A stretch of DNA of 64,000 nucleotides from Mucilaginibacter jinjuensis. Its GTDB lineage: Bacteria; Bacteroidota; Bacteroidia; Sphingobacteriales; Sphingobacteriaceae. Made by a program: the position numbers and the translations under genes. The notes under the pieces are model-generated. The model searched no databases. It saw nothing but the letters and a program-made list of their open reading frames with translations, and was not told the DNA's origin. The stretch spans positions 4,278,001 to 4,342,000 of the forward strand of contig NZ_CP117167.1 in the NCBI RefSeq assembly GCF_028596025.1, written 5' to 3'. Positions 9,801-17,078 of this stretch are shown piece by piece (within the stretch, counting starts at the first letter, position 1; the number at the start of each line of letters is the position of its first letter).

Positions 9801-11395
9801 TTTTTATTAGGTATAGTACCTGCTGTTATAGTTGGGTTACCTTTCGGTATTACCATCACAACATTAGAAGGGCTGCTTTCTTTATTTGTTGTAGCTGCTT
9901 TTATATAAAAATACAAGGGAGTACCGTTGGTCACTGATATTTCAGACTGATATGTTGTGGTATTTGCGTCAACACTTGTAAGAATGGTTAAATTAGTGCT
10001 TGATGAGCCTTCATATATATTGTAACCGTTTATATTATCGCTAATGCTGTTGGCATCCTCCCAATCTAATCGATAACTACCATCGAGCGAAGTTGCAACC
10101 AAATTAGTTGGGCTTGCTGGTGTGGCAGTATAATTTACACTATAGGTAGCTAGTGCATTAAATTCTCCGCTAATATCCTTTACTACTGAAGCTAAATTTA
10201 TAGTTATCAACTCAGGCCCATTACCTGTAGGTACCAAGTTTACAGTATATTGTTCTTTAGCTGTAAATGTTTCTACCCTATTATTATTCCGGTCTGCTAC
10301 ATAAATATTCCCATTTTTATCGGCTGTAATTCCAGACGGAAATCTAAGGTTCCCATCACCTACACCTGTCGATCCTCCTATTCCTAAAAATCCATCAGTA
10401 GCGATATCAAATATCTCCACCCGCGATGTGGTACTTTTGTCAACAACATAAATTTTTCCTATTCCATCTGTTGTTATACCCGCCGGTGATAAAAACTCTC
10501 CGTTGCCAGTACCAGGCACACCTATTGTGCCAAGAGGATTACCGGCCATATCAAATTTTACAATTCTTCTATTACCAGAATCTGTTACATAAATAACCCC
10601 ACCTGTAACTACTACACCCGAAGGACCAGCAAATTGCCCCGATGCACTACCACTACTACCATATTGTCTTGAAAGTGTGCCCAAATTAGTATCAAATACA
10701 GCGACCCTGTTATTTCCGGCATCGGCAACATATAGCTCATGATGCCCCTCGTCTAAATAAATACCCTGTGGTTTGTTTAACTGACCCGTAGCAATTGTAC
10801 CACTAGTGCCAATAGAGGTTAAATAAATACCCGGACTGCTAAATACCTGTACACGATTATTACCTGCGTCCGCCACATAAATAACTCCACTCGTACTAAC
10901 TGCAATACCATAAGGTTGATTAAACTGCTCATTACTAACACCAAAAGATCCAAACTGCCCCACATAAGCACCATTTTTATCAAAAATTTCAACACGGTTA
11001 TTGCCACTATTAGCGGTAAGGTTATTACCATCGGTAACATAAGTATTGCCGGCGGCATCTACTGCAAGATCATTGGGCTGGTTTAAATTGCCATTACCTG
11101 ACCCTATCGTTCCAAATTGATTTAAATAAGTTAGCGTGACTTTTTCCGTTAATCCTGATAAAGTTCCATTTGCTGTAGGTATTGCAAAGTCTGAGAGTTT
11201 AAGTGCTGGTGATGCAGTTTTGTCTAATGCTATTGTAATTGCAATTGGCGAAGAAGTAACATTACCCCCATCTGCCACCGGCCCAGTTATTGTTGTGGGA
11301 AATGTAGCAGGCGGCGGATTATATCTACCTGCAATTGCCGCCGTATAACTGGCGTACCCTAAAGTGATAAGAATTAGAAGTAAAAGTTTTTTCAT
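3845..11395 (-). CDS. Giant secreted NHL/MBG repeat protein with CHU_C type IX sorting domain
   Basis: A 2516-residue surface or secreted protein. In order: signal peptide (about 1-20); six or so NHL repeats (about 88-378; NRVEIF and YVADAGNNRVQVF motifs) forming a propeller; a fibronectin III-like segment (about 415-515); then many Ig-like repeats of about 80 residues with the pattern I-W-x-x-P-I-x-YGT-x-L-x-x-x-QLNAT and FTPTD-x-NY. Residues about 603-1605 come from three near-identical 334-residue units encoded by 1002-bp DNA repeats. An MBG domain (about 2170-2245) and a gliding-motility-associated C-terminal domain (about 2430-2516; SPNGDGINDVLYI, AGTYFYLVEY) follow, marking type IX export. 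Function is unknown; adhesin or matrix protein is inferred. It heads an operon with the PorP/SprF gene. Confidence 0.92.
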   Translation of the reverse strand: MKKLLLLILITLGYASYTAAIAGRYNPPPATFPTTITGPVADGGNVTSSPIAITIALDKTASPALKLSDFAIPTANGTLSGLTEKVTLTYLNQFGTIGSGNGNLNQPNDLAVDAAGNTYVTDGNNLTANSGNNRVEIFDKNGAYVGQFGSFGVSNEQFNQPYGIAVSTSGVIYVADAGNNRVQVFSSPGIYLTSIGTSGTIATGQLNKPQGIYLDEGHHELYVADAGNNRVAVFDTNLGTLSRQYGSSGSASGQFAGPSGVVVTGGVIYVTDSGNRRIVKFDMAGNPLGTIGVPGTGNGEFLSPAGITTDGIGKIYVVDKSTTSRVEIFDIATDGFLGIGGSTGVGDGNLRFPSGITADKNGNIYVADRNNNRVETFTAKEQYTVNLVPTGNGPELITINLASVVKDISGEFNALATYSVNYTATPASPTNLVATSLDGSYRLDWEDANSISDNINGYNIYEGSSSTNLTILTSVDANTTTYQSEISVTNGTPLYFYIKAATTNKESSPSNVVMVIPKGNPTITAGTIPNKKYNDASFDIQPLLHPSSASAGAFTYSLDPSSVGATLTAPSTINIVGVGHVDIIISQAATTTYNAATLHVGFDIDKDTPQINWSPATTLTYGTELGAGYFSATATKAGTTTPALAGSTAITYSYNNSPIDEHTILPVGNDDLIATYVPSSPDDANYSGTGKTVTVHVGQASPLINWALSGTYPAKTAISTLETATVTGIGGVTLNGNKVYSPSGGQLHYTGSAQDLTVTYTPSSPDDVSYTGGSKTISVTVTQLDPSLNWADQGHIAYGTGLPAGIFDASVLTAGLTGHFTYTESAGTVLSKGVHTLHAHFVPDDTDYAPKDITTQITVDAAIPQIVWTDPLAPITYGTALSNVQLNATTVGNVSGNMSYSQLLGTVLPVGSGEVITATFTASDPNYDPTPVVFTSHIDVNRATPQINWTPSTTLTYGVELGLAYFNATATKAGTVTPALQGTITYSYNNSPIDEHTILPVGNDDLIATYVPSSPDDANYSGTGKTVTVHVGQASPLINWALSGTYPAKTAISTLETATVTGIGGVTLNGNKVYSPSGGQLHYTGSAQDLTVTYTPSSPDDVSYTGGSKTISVTVTQLDPSLNWADQGHIAYGTGLPAGIFDASVLTAGLTGHFTYTESAGTVLSKGVHTLHAHFVPDDTDYAPKDITTQITVDAAIPQIVWTDPLAPITYGTALSNVQLNATTVGNVSGNMSYSQPLGTVLPVGSGEVITATFTASDPNYDPTPVVFTSHIDVNRATPQINWTPSTTLTYGVELGLAYFNATATKAGRVTPALQGTITYSYNNSPIDEHTILPVGNDDLIATYVPSSPDDANYSGTGKTVTVHVGQASPLINWALSGTYPAKTAISTLETATVTGIGGVTLNGNKVYSPSGGQLHYTGSAQDLTVTYTPSSPDDVSYTGGSKTISVTVTQLDPSLNWADQGHIAYGTGLPAGIFDASVLTAGLTGHFTYTESAGTVLSKGVHTLHAHFVPDDTDYAPKDITTQITVDAAIPQIVWTDPLAPITYGTALSNVQLNATTVGNVSGNMSYSQLLGTVLPVGSGEVITATFTASDPNYDPTPVVFTSHITVGQVTPAITWNPLPMTVGTALTMDQLNASTVTTTGTFTFNPPLGTIMNTQGNQTLAAKFTPTDAVNYKTVNVLATVTVNPVNISAINPQINWADPAPISYGTVLGRTQLNATATVPNTTTPVIGVFSYTPDATSSVLPVGTHTITAYFTPTNTALYNQVSKTVSITVTPVTPVIIWTKPVAISVGTVLSNAQLNAQITNSIDGTFVYTPAIGSVMNTVGTGQPLSVVFHPTDTRNYTDNITANTTIDVYAVDITKITPVINWNRPADITYGTLINSVQQNATTADASIHGTFTYSTDGTVIPLAVGSRTLSVTFTPTDGAHYNPANQSVTINVKPAQPVISWTAPGPITYGTALSANQLNATANVDGTFVYSPNFGEVLNVGTQTLLATFTPGSNNYQVAGKTVSITVNKANPVIAWATPSNIAQGVALSATQLNATANVPGTFVYTPAIGDVLNAGANQTLSVTFTPTDASNYNSVTKTVQIGVGKLTPVLTWTNPTAITYGTALGDQQLYASTTVPGTFTYSPAAGTVLHAGSNQTLAVTFTPTDAVNYITVTKNVAITVSKAALNVSTNDVSRPYNQPNPDFTINYSGFVNGDTQANLTTQATATTTATTASLVGIYPITVNGAVSNDYTFRYVNATLTVTTIGRNLTFNQLPVKTYGDPDFDAGATATSGEPIIYTSSNTAVATIVNGQIHIVGAGYVTITASLPVNPDYNTTPSISQFMVVNKAAQTIDFANIPVQLRGTTYDLSNIKSSSGLPVTFTTNDPVIASINGLTVSSLRVGITGIVANQAGDANYYAANTVVRNLEVKDLNREVIVHPAVSPNGDGINDVLYIEGINEHPDNRVTIINRNGVRVYEINGYDNTNKFFDGRSNFTGAKQQAGTYFYLVEYVVNGVGRHLTGYFVLKYD
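6581..9586 (-). repeat. Three tandem 1002-bp coding repeats
   Basis: The same sequence recurs with an exact start-to-start offset of 1002 bp: copies begin at 6581, 7583 and 8585. The third is near-identical to about 9450 and then diverges while still coding for a similar segment. A few substitutions separate them. Copies 1 and 3 share CAGCAGCTGG where copy 2 has CAGCGGCTGG (Leu versus Pro), and they also share synonymous changes near 6823-6870/8825-8875. Reading frame is preserved (334 codons). Confidence 0.95.
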
Positions 11396-11900
11396 TTAGA
11401 AAGCTTTGCAATATGTTCAGGTAACGAATTGTTTATGTGCTTACTCATCTTTATTTGATGACATGGAAATATACCACAATAAACATATTATAACAAGCAA
11501 AACCAGAGCGTTGTGCCATACCCCAAATATAATCACATTAGTTAAAATCTACTGAGCAGCAAGATATTACATTTGTAACAATATTGATACAATGAAACTT
11601 TTTCAAAATGGGTCTTTTAACGGTAAAATGGGGTCATTTAACGGCGAATATTACTGAAAAAATTACTTATATCAATTTCTTCTTACTTAAATAAGTAAGC
11701 TTATTATGTAAGATTTTAGCGAAAAACCTAGGGTAAATATCCAATCAATTGATAAAAAAGTATTATTTATATTTCTTCATTGTTAATACTTTTAACATAG
11801 TATAAATTACTATATTATTTTTTAGCCCTTGCTATATCTATAGCAGGTTGAAAAAGTAACCAATTATGAACTTAAACACCTACTTAAACAATCTATTTCG
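11396..11900. other. Divergent control region between the giant surface-protein operon and the glycosidase gene
   Basis: A 505-base AT-rich spacer with no gene. For the minus-strand operon it holds a TATATTTG box (11531 down to 11524, matching TAnnTTTG), which would leave a 5' leader of about 120 nt. A pair of direct repeats lies about 75-115 bases upstream of that box. I see no clear TAnnTTTG box for the glycosidase gene starting at 11901. Confidence 0.5.
11605..11645 (-). promoter_or_regulatory. Direct repeat pair, possible LytTR-type operator
   Basis: Two 20-21-base units follow each other: AAAATGGGTCTTTTAACGGT and AAAATGGGGTCATTTAACGG. On the minus strand the cores read ACCGTTAAA and GCCGTTAAA, about 20 bp apart. 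LytTR regulators typically recognise two direct half-sites with a GTT core about 21-22 bp apart. A LytTR gene lies next to the downstream end of the same operon. The match to the published half-site is partial. Confidence 0.35.
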
Positions 11901-13823
11901 ATGAAACACTGCATCACATTTGTATTTTTTTTGCTCATATTTTCGGATATCGCCTGTGCACAAACAGAATTACAGCCTTGGGGAAACCTCGATGGTATTC
12001 GCAAAGGTGGCCAGCTATTCAGTTTTGAATCGTCGTTAACGATAATTGATAAGGGATGGACCAGGAACTCAAGCACCCGCAAAGAAGCGCAACAACCCAA
12101 ATACACCAGGGATGGGAACAAACAAATTGTAAATACAGCAATTGATAGTTTATTACTGGTTGAAACTGTAAAAGATGCAGGCAACGGGAAGGCAAAAATC
12201 AAAATTGAAGCTACTGCAAAAAGTGATATGACCATCGAAGGTGTGTTTTTTAAGTTAAACCTTCCTACTACCTACAATAATGGTTCTATAACTGCAAAGG
12301 GTAGCTCTATTTCATATAATATTGCTCAGCTAAGACCAGAGAATCTTAAGATTATCTCCAAAGAAATTACTGTTATAAATGCCAGACAGCAACTAAAGTT
12401 TAGCTTTAAAGATGCAGCATCATTTATTATAAAAAAGAACAGCAACGGTACTGAACTTTATGTACCTGTACAAACCGGCAATATTGCAAAAGGCCAGAAT
12501 ACTACACAGGAATTTACCATAAGCGTTTCGGGTGAAACAAATAAAAAACCAGTGCAGGTTAGATTAGATGCAGGTAACCAGGGCCGGGTGTTTGTAGGCT
12601 TCGGTGGCAATTTCCGCCTGCAAAAGCCAGATACAGACCCTGAGGTTATTGATTATTGCCTAAACAATATGCGAGTTGCTTGGGGACGGGTGGAAATGCC
12701 TTTCGCTCAATGGCAACCTGAGAAAGACATTGATCCACTATTGCAAGACCCAAACGGTAATCTTAATGCCCATGTACGCGAATCGATGGAAATGGCGCAA
12801 CGCCTGCAACGCATCGGCATGCCCATTATACTAACATCATGGAATGCACCAAAATGGGCTATCATTGGCGAGCCGCATTATCGCCAACCTAAACCGGGCG
12901 AACAATGGGGGAATTCACTTAACCCGGAGAATATGCAGGCTACCTATAAATCAATAACCGATTACATTGTTTATTTGAAAGATAAGTTCGGTGTTGACGT
13001 TAGCTTATTTTCATTTAACGAATCGGATTTAGGTATTAACGTACGTGTAACCGCCCAGGAGCACAATACTTTAATCAAGGGACTCGGTGCTTATTTTGTA
13101 TCAAGAGGTTTAAAAACTAAAATGCTACTGGGTGATAACTCTGATGCCACTACTTACGAGTTTATTTATCCCGCTTTGAATGACCCAGATGCGAGGCCAT
13201 ATATTGGTGCTATTTCATTCCACTCTTGGCGTGGTTGGAAAACCGAAACCCTACAAAAATGGGCCGATGCTGCTAAAAAGATCAATGCACCGCTTATTGT
13301 TGGCGAAGGTAGTATTGATGCTGCTGCCTGGAACTACCCTGACATATTTCAGGAGCAAACGTATGCTATTGAGGAAATTAACCTTTACCTACGCTTATTA
13401 AAAATTTGTGAACCCATCACCATATTGCAATGGCAACTTACAGCCGATTATTCGCCCTTAATTGGTGGCGGTATTTTTGGCAATAATGAGCCCTTGCATC
13501 CTGGCCAACGTTTTTGGAATTTGAAACAACTGGCATCAACACCTAAAAACTCGATTTATATTGCTGCCCAAGCCGATCAGGAGGATGTGACCTGCGCAGC
13601 TTTAATCAATAGCCAAACAGATGATGCAACTGTACATCTGATAAACAATGGCGCTAAACGCGGTTTCATAATATCAGGCTTACCTAAAACCCACAAAAAG
13701 TTAGTGTTATACATTACATCAACCAAACTATCGATGAAAAAGAGATCGAAAATTGAGGTTGTAAATGGCGAAGCACACTTCACATTACCGGCCGTTTGCT
13801 TTGCAAGTTTGATGACTGAATAA
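11901..13823 (+). CDS. Secreted clan GH-A glycoside hydrolase, GH30-like
   Basis: A 640-residue exported glycosidase. Signal peptide about 1-20 (ending CAQT). An N-terminal beta-sandwich-like region runs to about 220. The catalytic barrel starts at VFVGFGGNFRLQ (about 230), followed by MPIILTSWNAPKWA. The probable acid/base is Glu374 in FSFNESDLG, preceded by Asn as in clan GH-A. The probable nucleophile is Glu469 in LIVGEGS. A C-terminal beta-sandwich follows LQWQL. The overall pattern fits GH30-type enzymes acting on beta-linked glycans, but the substrate is not readable. It stands alone, divergent from the giant surface-protein gene and about 5 kb from the SusC/D locus, which lacks an enzyme. 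Confidence 0.8.
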   Translation: MKHCITFVFFLLIFSDIACAQTELQPWGNLDGIRKGGQLFSFESSLTIIDKGWTRNSSTRKEAQQPKYTRDGNKQIVNTAIDSLLLVETVKDAGNGKAKIKIEATAKSDMTIEGVFFKLNLPTTYNNGSITAKGSSISYNIAQLRPENLKIISKEITVINARQQLKFSFKDAASFIIKKNSNGTELYVPVQTGNIAKGQNTTQEFTISVSGETNKKPVQVRLDAGNQGRVFVGFGGNFRLQKPDTDPEVIDYCLNNMRVAWGRVEMPFAQWQPEKDIDPLLQDPNGNLNAHVRESMEMAQRLQRIGMPIILTSWNAPKWAIIGEPHYRQPKPGEQWGNSLNPENMQATYKSITDYIVYLKDKFGVDVSLFSFNESDLGINVRVTAQEHNTLIKGLGAYFVSRGLKTKMLLGDNSDATTYEFIYPALNDPDARPYIGAISFHSWRGWKTETLQKWADAAKKINAPLIVGEGSIDAAAWNYPDIFQEQTYAIEEINLYLRLLKICEPITILQWQLTADYSPLIGGGIFGNNEPLHPGQRFWNLKQLASTPKNSIYIAAQADQEDVTCAALINSQTDDATVHLINNGAKRGFIISGLPKTHKKLVLYITSTKLSMKKRSKIEVVNGEAHFTLPAVCFASLMTE

Positions 13824-13830
13824 ACAAAAT

Positions 13831-13888
13831 CAGACAAGTCTGTCTGTTTTTACAATTACATGATCTTGTAATCAGACAGACTTGTCTG
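13831..13888. promoter_or_regulatory. Paired inverted operators upstream of the TetR gene
   Basis: CAGACAAGTCTGTCTG (13831-13846) and its exact reverse complement CAGACAGACTTGTCTG (13873-13888) flank a smaller inverted repeat ATTACA-TGATCT-TGTAAT. Each 16-mer is itself a CAGACA/TGTCTG palindrome, the usual shape of a TetR-family operator. A TAACTTTG box (13897-13904) starts 8 bases after the second site, so bound repressor would cover the promoter of the TetR-MFS pair. Confidence 0.75.
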
Positions 13889-13926
13889 TTTTGTTGTAAC
13901 TTTGCTTTCATATTCAATTAAGCAGT

Positions 13927-14499
13927 ATGAAAGAGCTGGCAGGAGTAAAAGAACGGATCATGACAACGGCCTGCCGTTTGTTTTATGAACAGGGTTACCA
14001 GGCTACCGGTATTAACCAGATTATTGACGAGGCACAGATTGCGAAATCGAGCCTATACCAGCATTTTGCCTCAAAAGAATTATTGCTGAACGAATACCTG
14101 TTAACACACAAAGATCAATGGCAGGTTGAAATCGACGAGTTTACAGGCTGTTTGCCCGATGGTAAAGAAAAATTGCTGGCATTTTTCGACTTTAGAAAAT
14201 GGCGGTTGGAACGAAATCATTTTAAAGGCTGCACATTTTCACGCGTGGTGTATGAATTGCCAAATCTGAATGAAAGCTCTGCTGATATTATCCGCACTCA
14301 CAAAAACACCATTAAAACATTTATTGGCGAACAGTTAAAGGCTATTAAAAGCCCTTACCCGAAAGAGGATTTAGACGAAATGACCGGCATGATCTTTAAC
14401 TTGTCGGAAGGTGCGGTTCTGCAATCAACACTGTTTAATACTTCCCAACCGCTGGACGATTCTAAAAAAGTGGTCGCTCATCTGCTTCAAAACATTTAA
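13927..14499 (+). CDS. TetR/AcrR-family transcriptional repressor
   Basis: A 190-residue one-component regulator with an N-terminal helix-turn-helix (about 8-55: ACRLFYEQGYQATGINQII, then AKSSLYQHFASKELLL) and a variable ligand-binding C-terminus. It lies 38 bases before an MFS exporter on the same strand, and two 16-bp inverted operators sit directly upstream. This is the classic layout of an autoregulated repressor that opens an efflux operon when a toxic ligand binds. The ligand cannot be read from the sequence. Confidence 0.93.
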   Translation: MKELAGVKERIMTTACRLFYEQGYQATGINQIIDEAQIAKSSLYQHFASKELLLNEYLLTHKDQWQVEIDEFTGCLPDGKEKLLAFFDFRKWRLERNHFKGCTFSRVVYELPNLNESSADIIRTHKNTIKTFIGEQLKAIKSPYPKEDLDEMTGMIFNLSEGAVLQSTLFNTSQPLDDSKKVVAHLLQNI

Positions 14500-14537
14500 A
14501 ATTTTATCTACCCTATTCATCATTAACTTATATCATT

Positions 14538-15971
14538 ATGCAAACAGACCTGGCACCCTCAACACCTGTTTCTACAGTTGAGAAATTTCCCTGGCTTATT
14601 CTTTTCACTATACTTTTGGCTCCGCTAATCACCGTTATAGACGTGTTTATCATGAATGTGAGCCTGCCTACCATACAAGGTTATTTTCATGCATCAGATG
14701 CAGCGGTACAAGGCATTATTGCCTCTTACCTGGTTGGTTACTCTGTATTTTTAATTACAGGCAGCCGTGCCGGTGATCATTTTGGCCGTAAGAAAGTTTT
14801 TATGGGTGGTTTATTTGTTTTCACCGTTGCCTCTGCCCTTTGCGGTTATGCAGGTAGTATTGAGCAGCTCATTATTTTCCGCTTTTTGCAAGGTATTGCT
14901 GCAGGTTTTGCAGTACCGCAAACCGTAACGCTTATTCAACTTAACTTTAAACATGGCGAATATCGAAGCAAAGCTTTAGGCTATTACGGCATTACTCTGG
15001 GTATAGCATCGGTAATGGGCCAGTTTTTGGGTGGCTATTTTGTTACTGCCCATTGGATGCACGAGCCCTGGCGTTTAATATTTTTGATCAACGTACCTAT
15101 TGGTGTAATTGCGGTTACTATGGCAACCTTCTTTATCCCCGAATCGAAGATCATTAAAAAAGCGAACTTCGATATGGGCGGTGTACTGTTGCTTACAGCC
15201 GGGCTATCAGCGCTTATTTACCCTATCATCCAAGGCCGCGAACTGGGCTGGCCTGCGTGGACATTTGAGTTGCTGGCTGTTTCTTTCCTTATTCTTTTTG
15301 CCTTTGTTCGCTATCAATACAACCGTATAAAAAAGGAGAAGAGTGCTCTACTACCCTTGCACCTGTTCAAGATCAGGAGCTTTAATTTAGGTCTGGGTAT
15401 GGTGTTCTTTTACTTTGCCTTGTTCAGCGCATTTCTGTTATCATGTGCATTATTTTTGCAAACCGGGCACCATGTTGACCCATTGACTTCAGCCAGCTAT
15501 TTTGTGATACTGGGTTTTGCATTTATGTTCTCATCGCACTGGTCTATCAAAAATGCCTCAAAATTCGGTACTGGCCTATTGCAGATCGCTTGTTTATTGC
15601 TCATCATTTCGTTCGCCACGCAATTGATATGGTTTAAAGATAGCATCCCTTTTGTAGCCATCATTGTAACCTTTGTATGTTATGGTTTGGGCGCAGGTAT
15701 GCTGGTACCATCATTTTTGAAAATTGCATTAAAAGATGTGCCGCATGATCAGGCGGGAGTAGCCAGTGGCATTTATTCTACAGTACAGCAGTTTTCATCT
15801 GCTTTGGGGGTGAGTATGATTGGTGGGGTATTCTTTTATGTAACACATCAAAAAGGAAACTTTGATGCCGGGTATCATGCTGCATTATATTGCCTGATGG
15901 GATATGCTTTTGCTGTATTGGCACTACTTTTTGTATTCCAAAAAACAGACCATCACAAAGGAGCTTTATAA
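14538..15971 (+). CDS. MFS drug-efflux transporter, DHA2 (EmrB/QacA) type
   Basis: A 477-residue polytopic inner-membrane protein with about 14 predicted transmembrane segments, typical of the DHA2 family of proton-driven drug exporters. Visible signatures are VIDVFIMNVSLPTIQ in helix 1, the loop 2-3 motif GSRAGDHFGRKKVF (motif A), and RFLQGIAAGFAVPQ in the next helices. It is probably co-transcribed with the TetR gene upstream and controlled by it. Substrate is unknown. Confidence 0.92.
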   Translation: MQTDLAPSTPVSTVEKFPWLILFTILLAPLITVIDVFIMNVSLPTIQGYFHASDAAVQGIIASYLVGYSVFLITGSRAGDHFGRKKVFMGGLFVFTVASALCGYAGSIEQLIIFRFLQGIAAGFAVPQTVTLIQLNFKHGEYRSKALGYYGITLGIASVMGQFLGGYFVTAHWMHEPWRLIFLINVPIGVIAVTMATFFIPESKIIKKANFDMGGVLLLTAGLSALIYPIIQGRELGWPAWTFELLAVSFLILFAFVRYQYNRIKKEKSALLPLHLFKIRSFNLGLGMVFFYFALFSAFLLSCALFLQTGHHVDPLTSASYFVILGFAFMFSSHWSIKNASKFGTGLLQIACLLLIISFATQLIWFKDSIPFVAIIVTFVCYGLGAGMLVPSFLKIALKDVPHDQAGVASGIYSTVQQFSSALGVSMIGGVFFYVTHQKGNFDAGYHAALYCLMGYAFAVLALLFVFQKTDHHKGAL

Positions 15972-16000
15972 ATTACGGCCTATATAGTTATATAATAAAA

Positions 16001-16033
16001 GAAAATGTCTTCCCACACCAGGAAGGCATTTTC
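16001..16033. terminator. Bidirectional terminator hairpin between convergent genes
   Basis: Stem GAAAATGtCTTCC / GGAAGgCATTTTC with one mismatch and a 7-nt loop (CACACCA). It sits between the MFS gene (ends 15971) and the convergent GNAT gene (ends 16061). Confidence 0.6.
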
Positions 16034-16060
16034 ACTAACTGACTATAAAGAACGGTTGTG

Positions 16061-16459
16061 TTATTGTTTTCGATTGATAATAAAGCCATTTGTTACAGCA
16101 TCCATACCAATTTTTGGATAATATTCCATAGCGGTTGCTGCAGATAGTAATAACATCATGCATTGGTCGCCCAATGTTTCTTTGGTTAAGTACACTAATT
16201 TTTTACCAATACCTTCTTTTTGATACTCCAGTTTTACCGCTAAATCGGCCAGGTAACTGCTATAGTAAAAGTCGGTTAAGGTACGCGATACCCCTACCAG
16301 CAGATCGCCATCCCAGGCGGTAATTACCAGGTTGGAGTTTTCGTAGATCTTACCAATCCGCTCCGCGTCATCTGTAGGGCGTTTCAGTCCGGCACTATTA
16401 TATAAATCGATAATTTGTTGTGTGGTAGGCTTAACATCGGTTTTGTAGGTGATATTCAT
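16061..16459 (-). CDS. GNAT-family N-acetyltransferase
   Basis: A 132-residue acetyl-CoA-dependent acetyltransferase of the GNAT fold. The core strand-helix segment LADLAVKLEYQKEGIGKKLV contains the acetyl-CoA pyrophosphate loop (QKEGIGK). Acceptor substrate is unknown. It starts 10 bases after the AhpD-like gene on the same strand, so the two are probably one transcript. Such pairs are common in small stress or detoxification operons, but no specific role can be assigned. Confidence 0.88.
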   Translation of the reverse strand: MNITYKTDVKPTTQQIIDLYNSAGLKRPTDDAERIGKIYENSNLVITAWDGDLLVGVSRTLTDFYYSSYLADLAVKLEYQKEGIGKKLVYLTKETLGDQCMMLLLSAATAMEYYPKIGMDAVTNGFIINRKQ

Positions 16460-16469
16460 ATTCGTTAGG

Positions 16470-16904
16470 TTATTCTGGTTTTCTATCTGTTGTTATACCC
16501 ACGCGGTTCCAGGCATTCATGGCAATAACAGCCATCATTACTTCTGTAGTATATTGTTGGCCAAGCAGGTTAATAGCATTATCGTAAACCGCATCACTTA
16601 CACCAGTGCTTATCAGTGTTATAGCTTCGGCTAAAGCTAATATAGCCTGTTCTTCTGCCGTAAAAAAATCAGTATCCCGCCAAACAGCTAATAAATGGAT
16701 CCGCTGACCGCGTTCGCCATACGATAAAGCATCTTTAATATGCTTATCGAGACAGTATGCACACCCATTAATTTGCGATATTCTGATCTTGATAAGTTCC
16801 GCATGAGTTTTAGTCAGTGAGCTTTCGGCCAAATAACGTTCGAAGGCCATCATGGTATTAAATGCTTTTGGATCGACCTCTCTAAGTATTTTACGTTTAG
16901 ACAT
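16470..16904 (-). CDS. Carboxymuconolactone decarboxylase / AhpD-like protein
   Basis: A 144-residue all-alpha protein of the CMD/AhpD superfamily. The redox motif C48-AY-C51-LDK-H55, preceded by ISQING, is the AhpD-like CxxC-x3-His arrangement, so peroxidase or disulfide-reductase activity is more likely than lactone decarboxylation. First gene of a two-gene unit with the GNAT protein. A TATGTTTG box on the minus strand (16935 down to 16928) matches TAnnTTTG and would give a short leader. Confidence 0.9.
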   Translation of the reverse strand: MSKRKILREVDPKAFNTMMAFERYLAESSLTKTHAELIKIRISQINGCAYCLDKHIKDALSYGERGQRIHLLAVWRDTDFFTAEEQAILALAEAITLISTGVSDAVYDNAINLLGQQYTTEVMMAVIAMNAWNRVGITTDRKPE

Positions 16905-16927
16905 GTATTAATTATTGATGTATATAC

Positions 16928-16935
16928 CAAACATA
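16928..16935 (-). promoter_or_regulatory. Candidate -7 box for the AhpD-like/GNAT operon
   Basis: TATGTTTG on the minus strand fits the Bacteroidota TAnnTTTG element, about 23 bases from the AhpD start codon. I do not see a matching -33 TTG at the usual 19-21-bp spacing. Confidence 0.35.
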
Positions 16936-17006
16936 CGTGCCGTCAGGACTACCTATATCGTCCAGAATTAAAAAACAAGATAGTCCAGCTATCTTATAAT
17001 TCCTTA

Positions 17007-17037
17007 TTTTCTTCATAAGAAAATATTGATATATTTG
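17007..17037 (+). promoter_or_regulatory. Candidate promoter of the hybrid two-component regulator
   Basis: TATATTTG (17030-17037) is an exact TAnnTTTG match. TTTT at 17007-17010 lies at a 19-bp spacing, one base off TTTG. The start codon is about 40 bases downstream. Confidence 0.45.
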
Positions 17038-17078
17038 AGTTAGTGTATTCTGCACTAAAAACCTGAGTTATTTTAATA

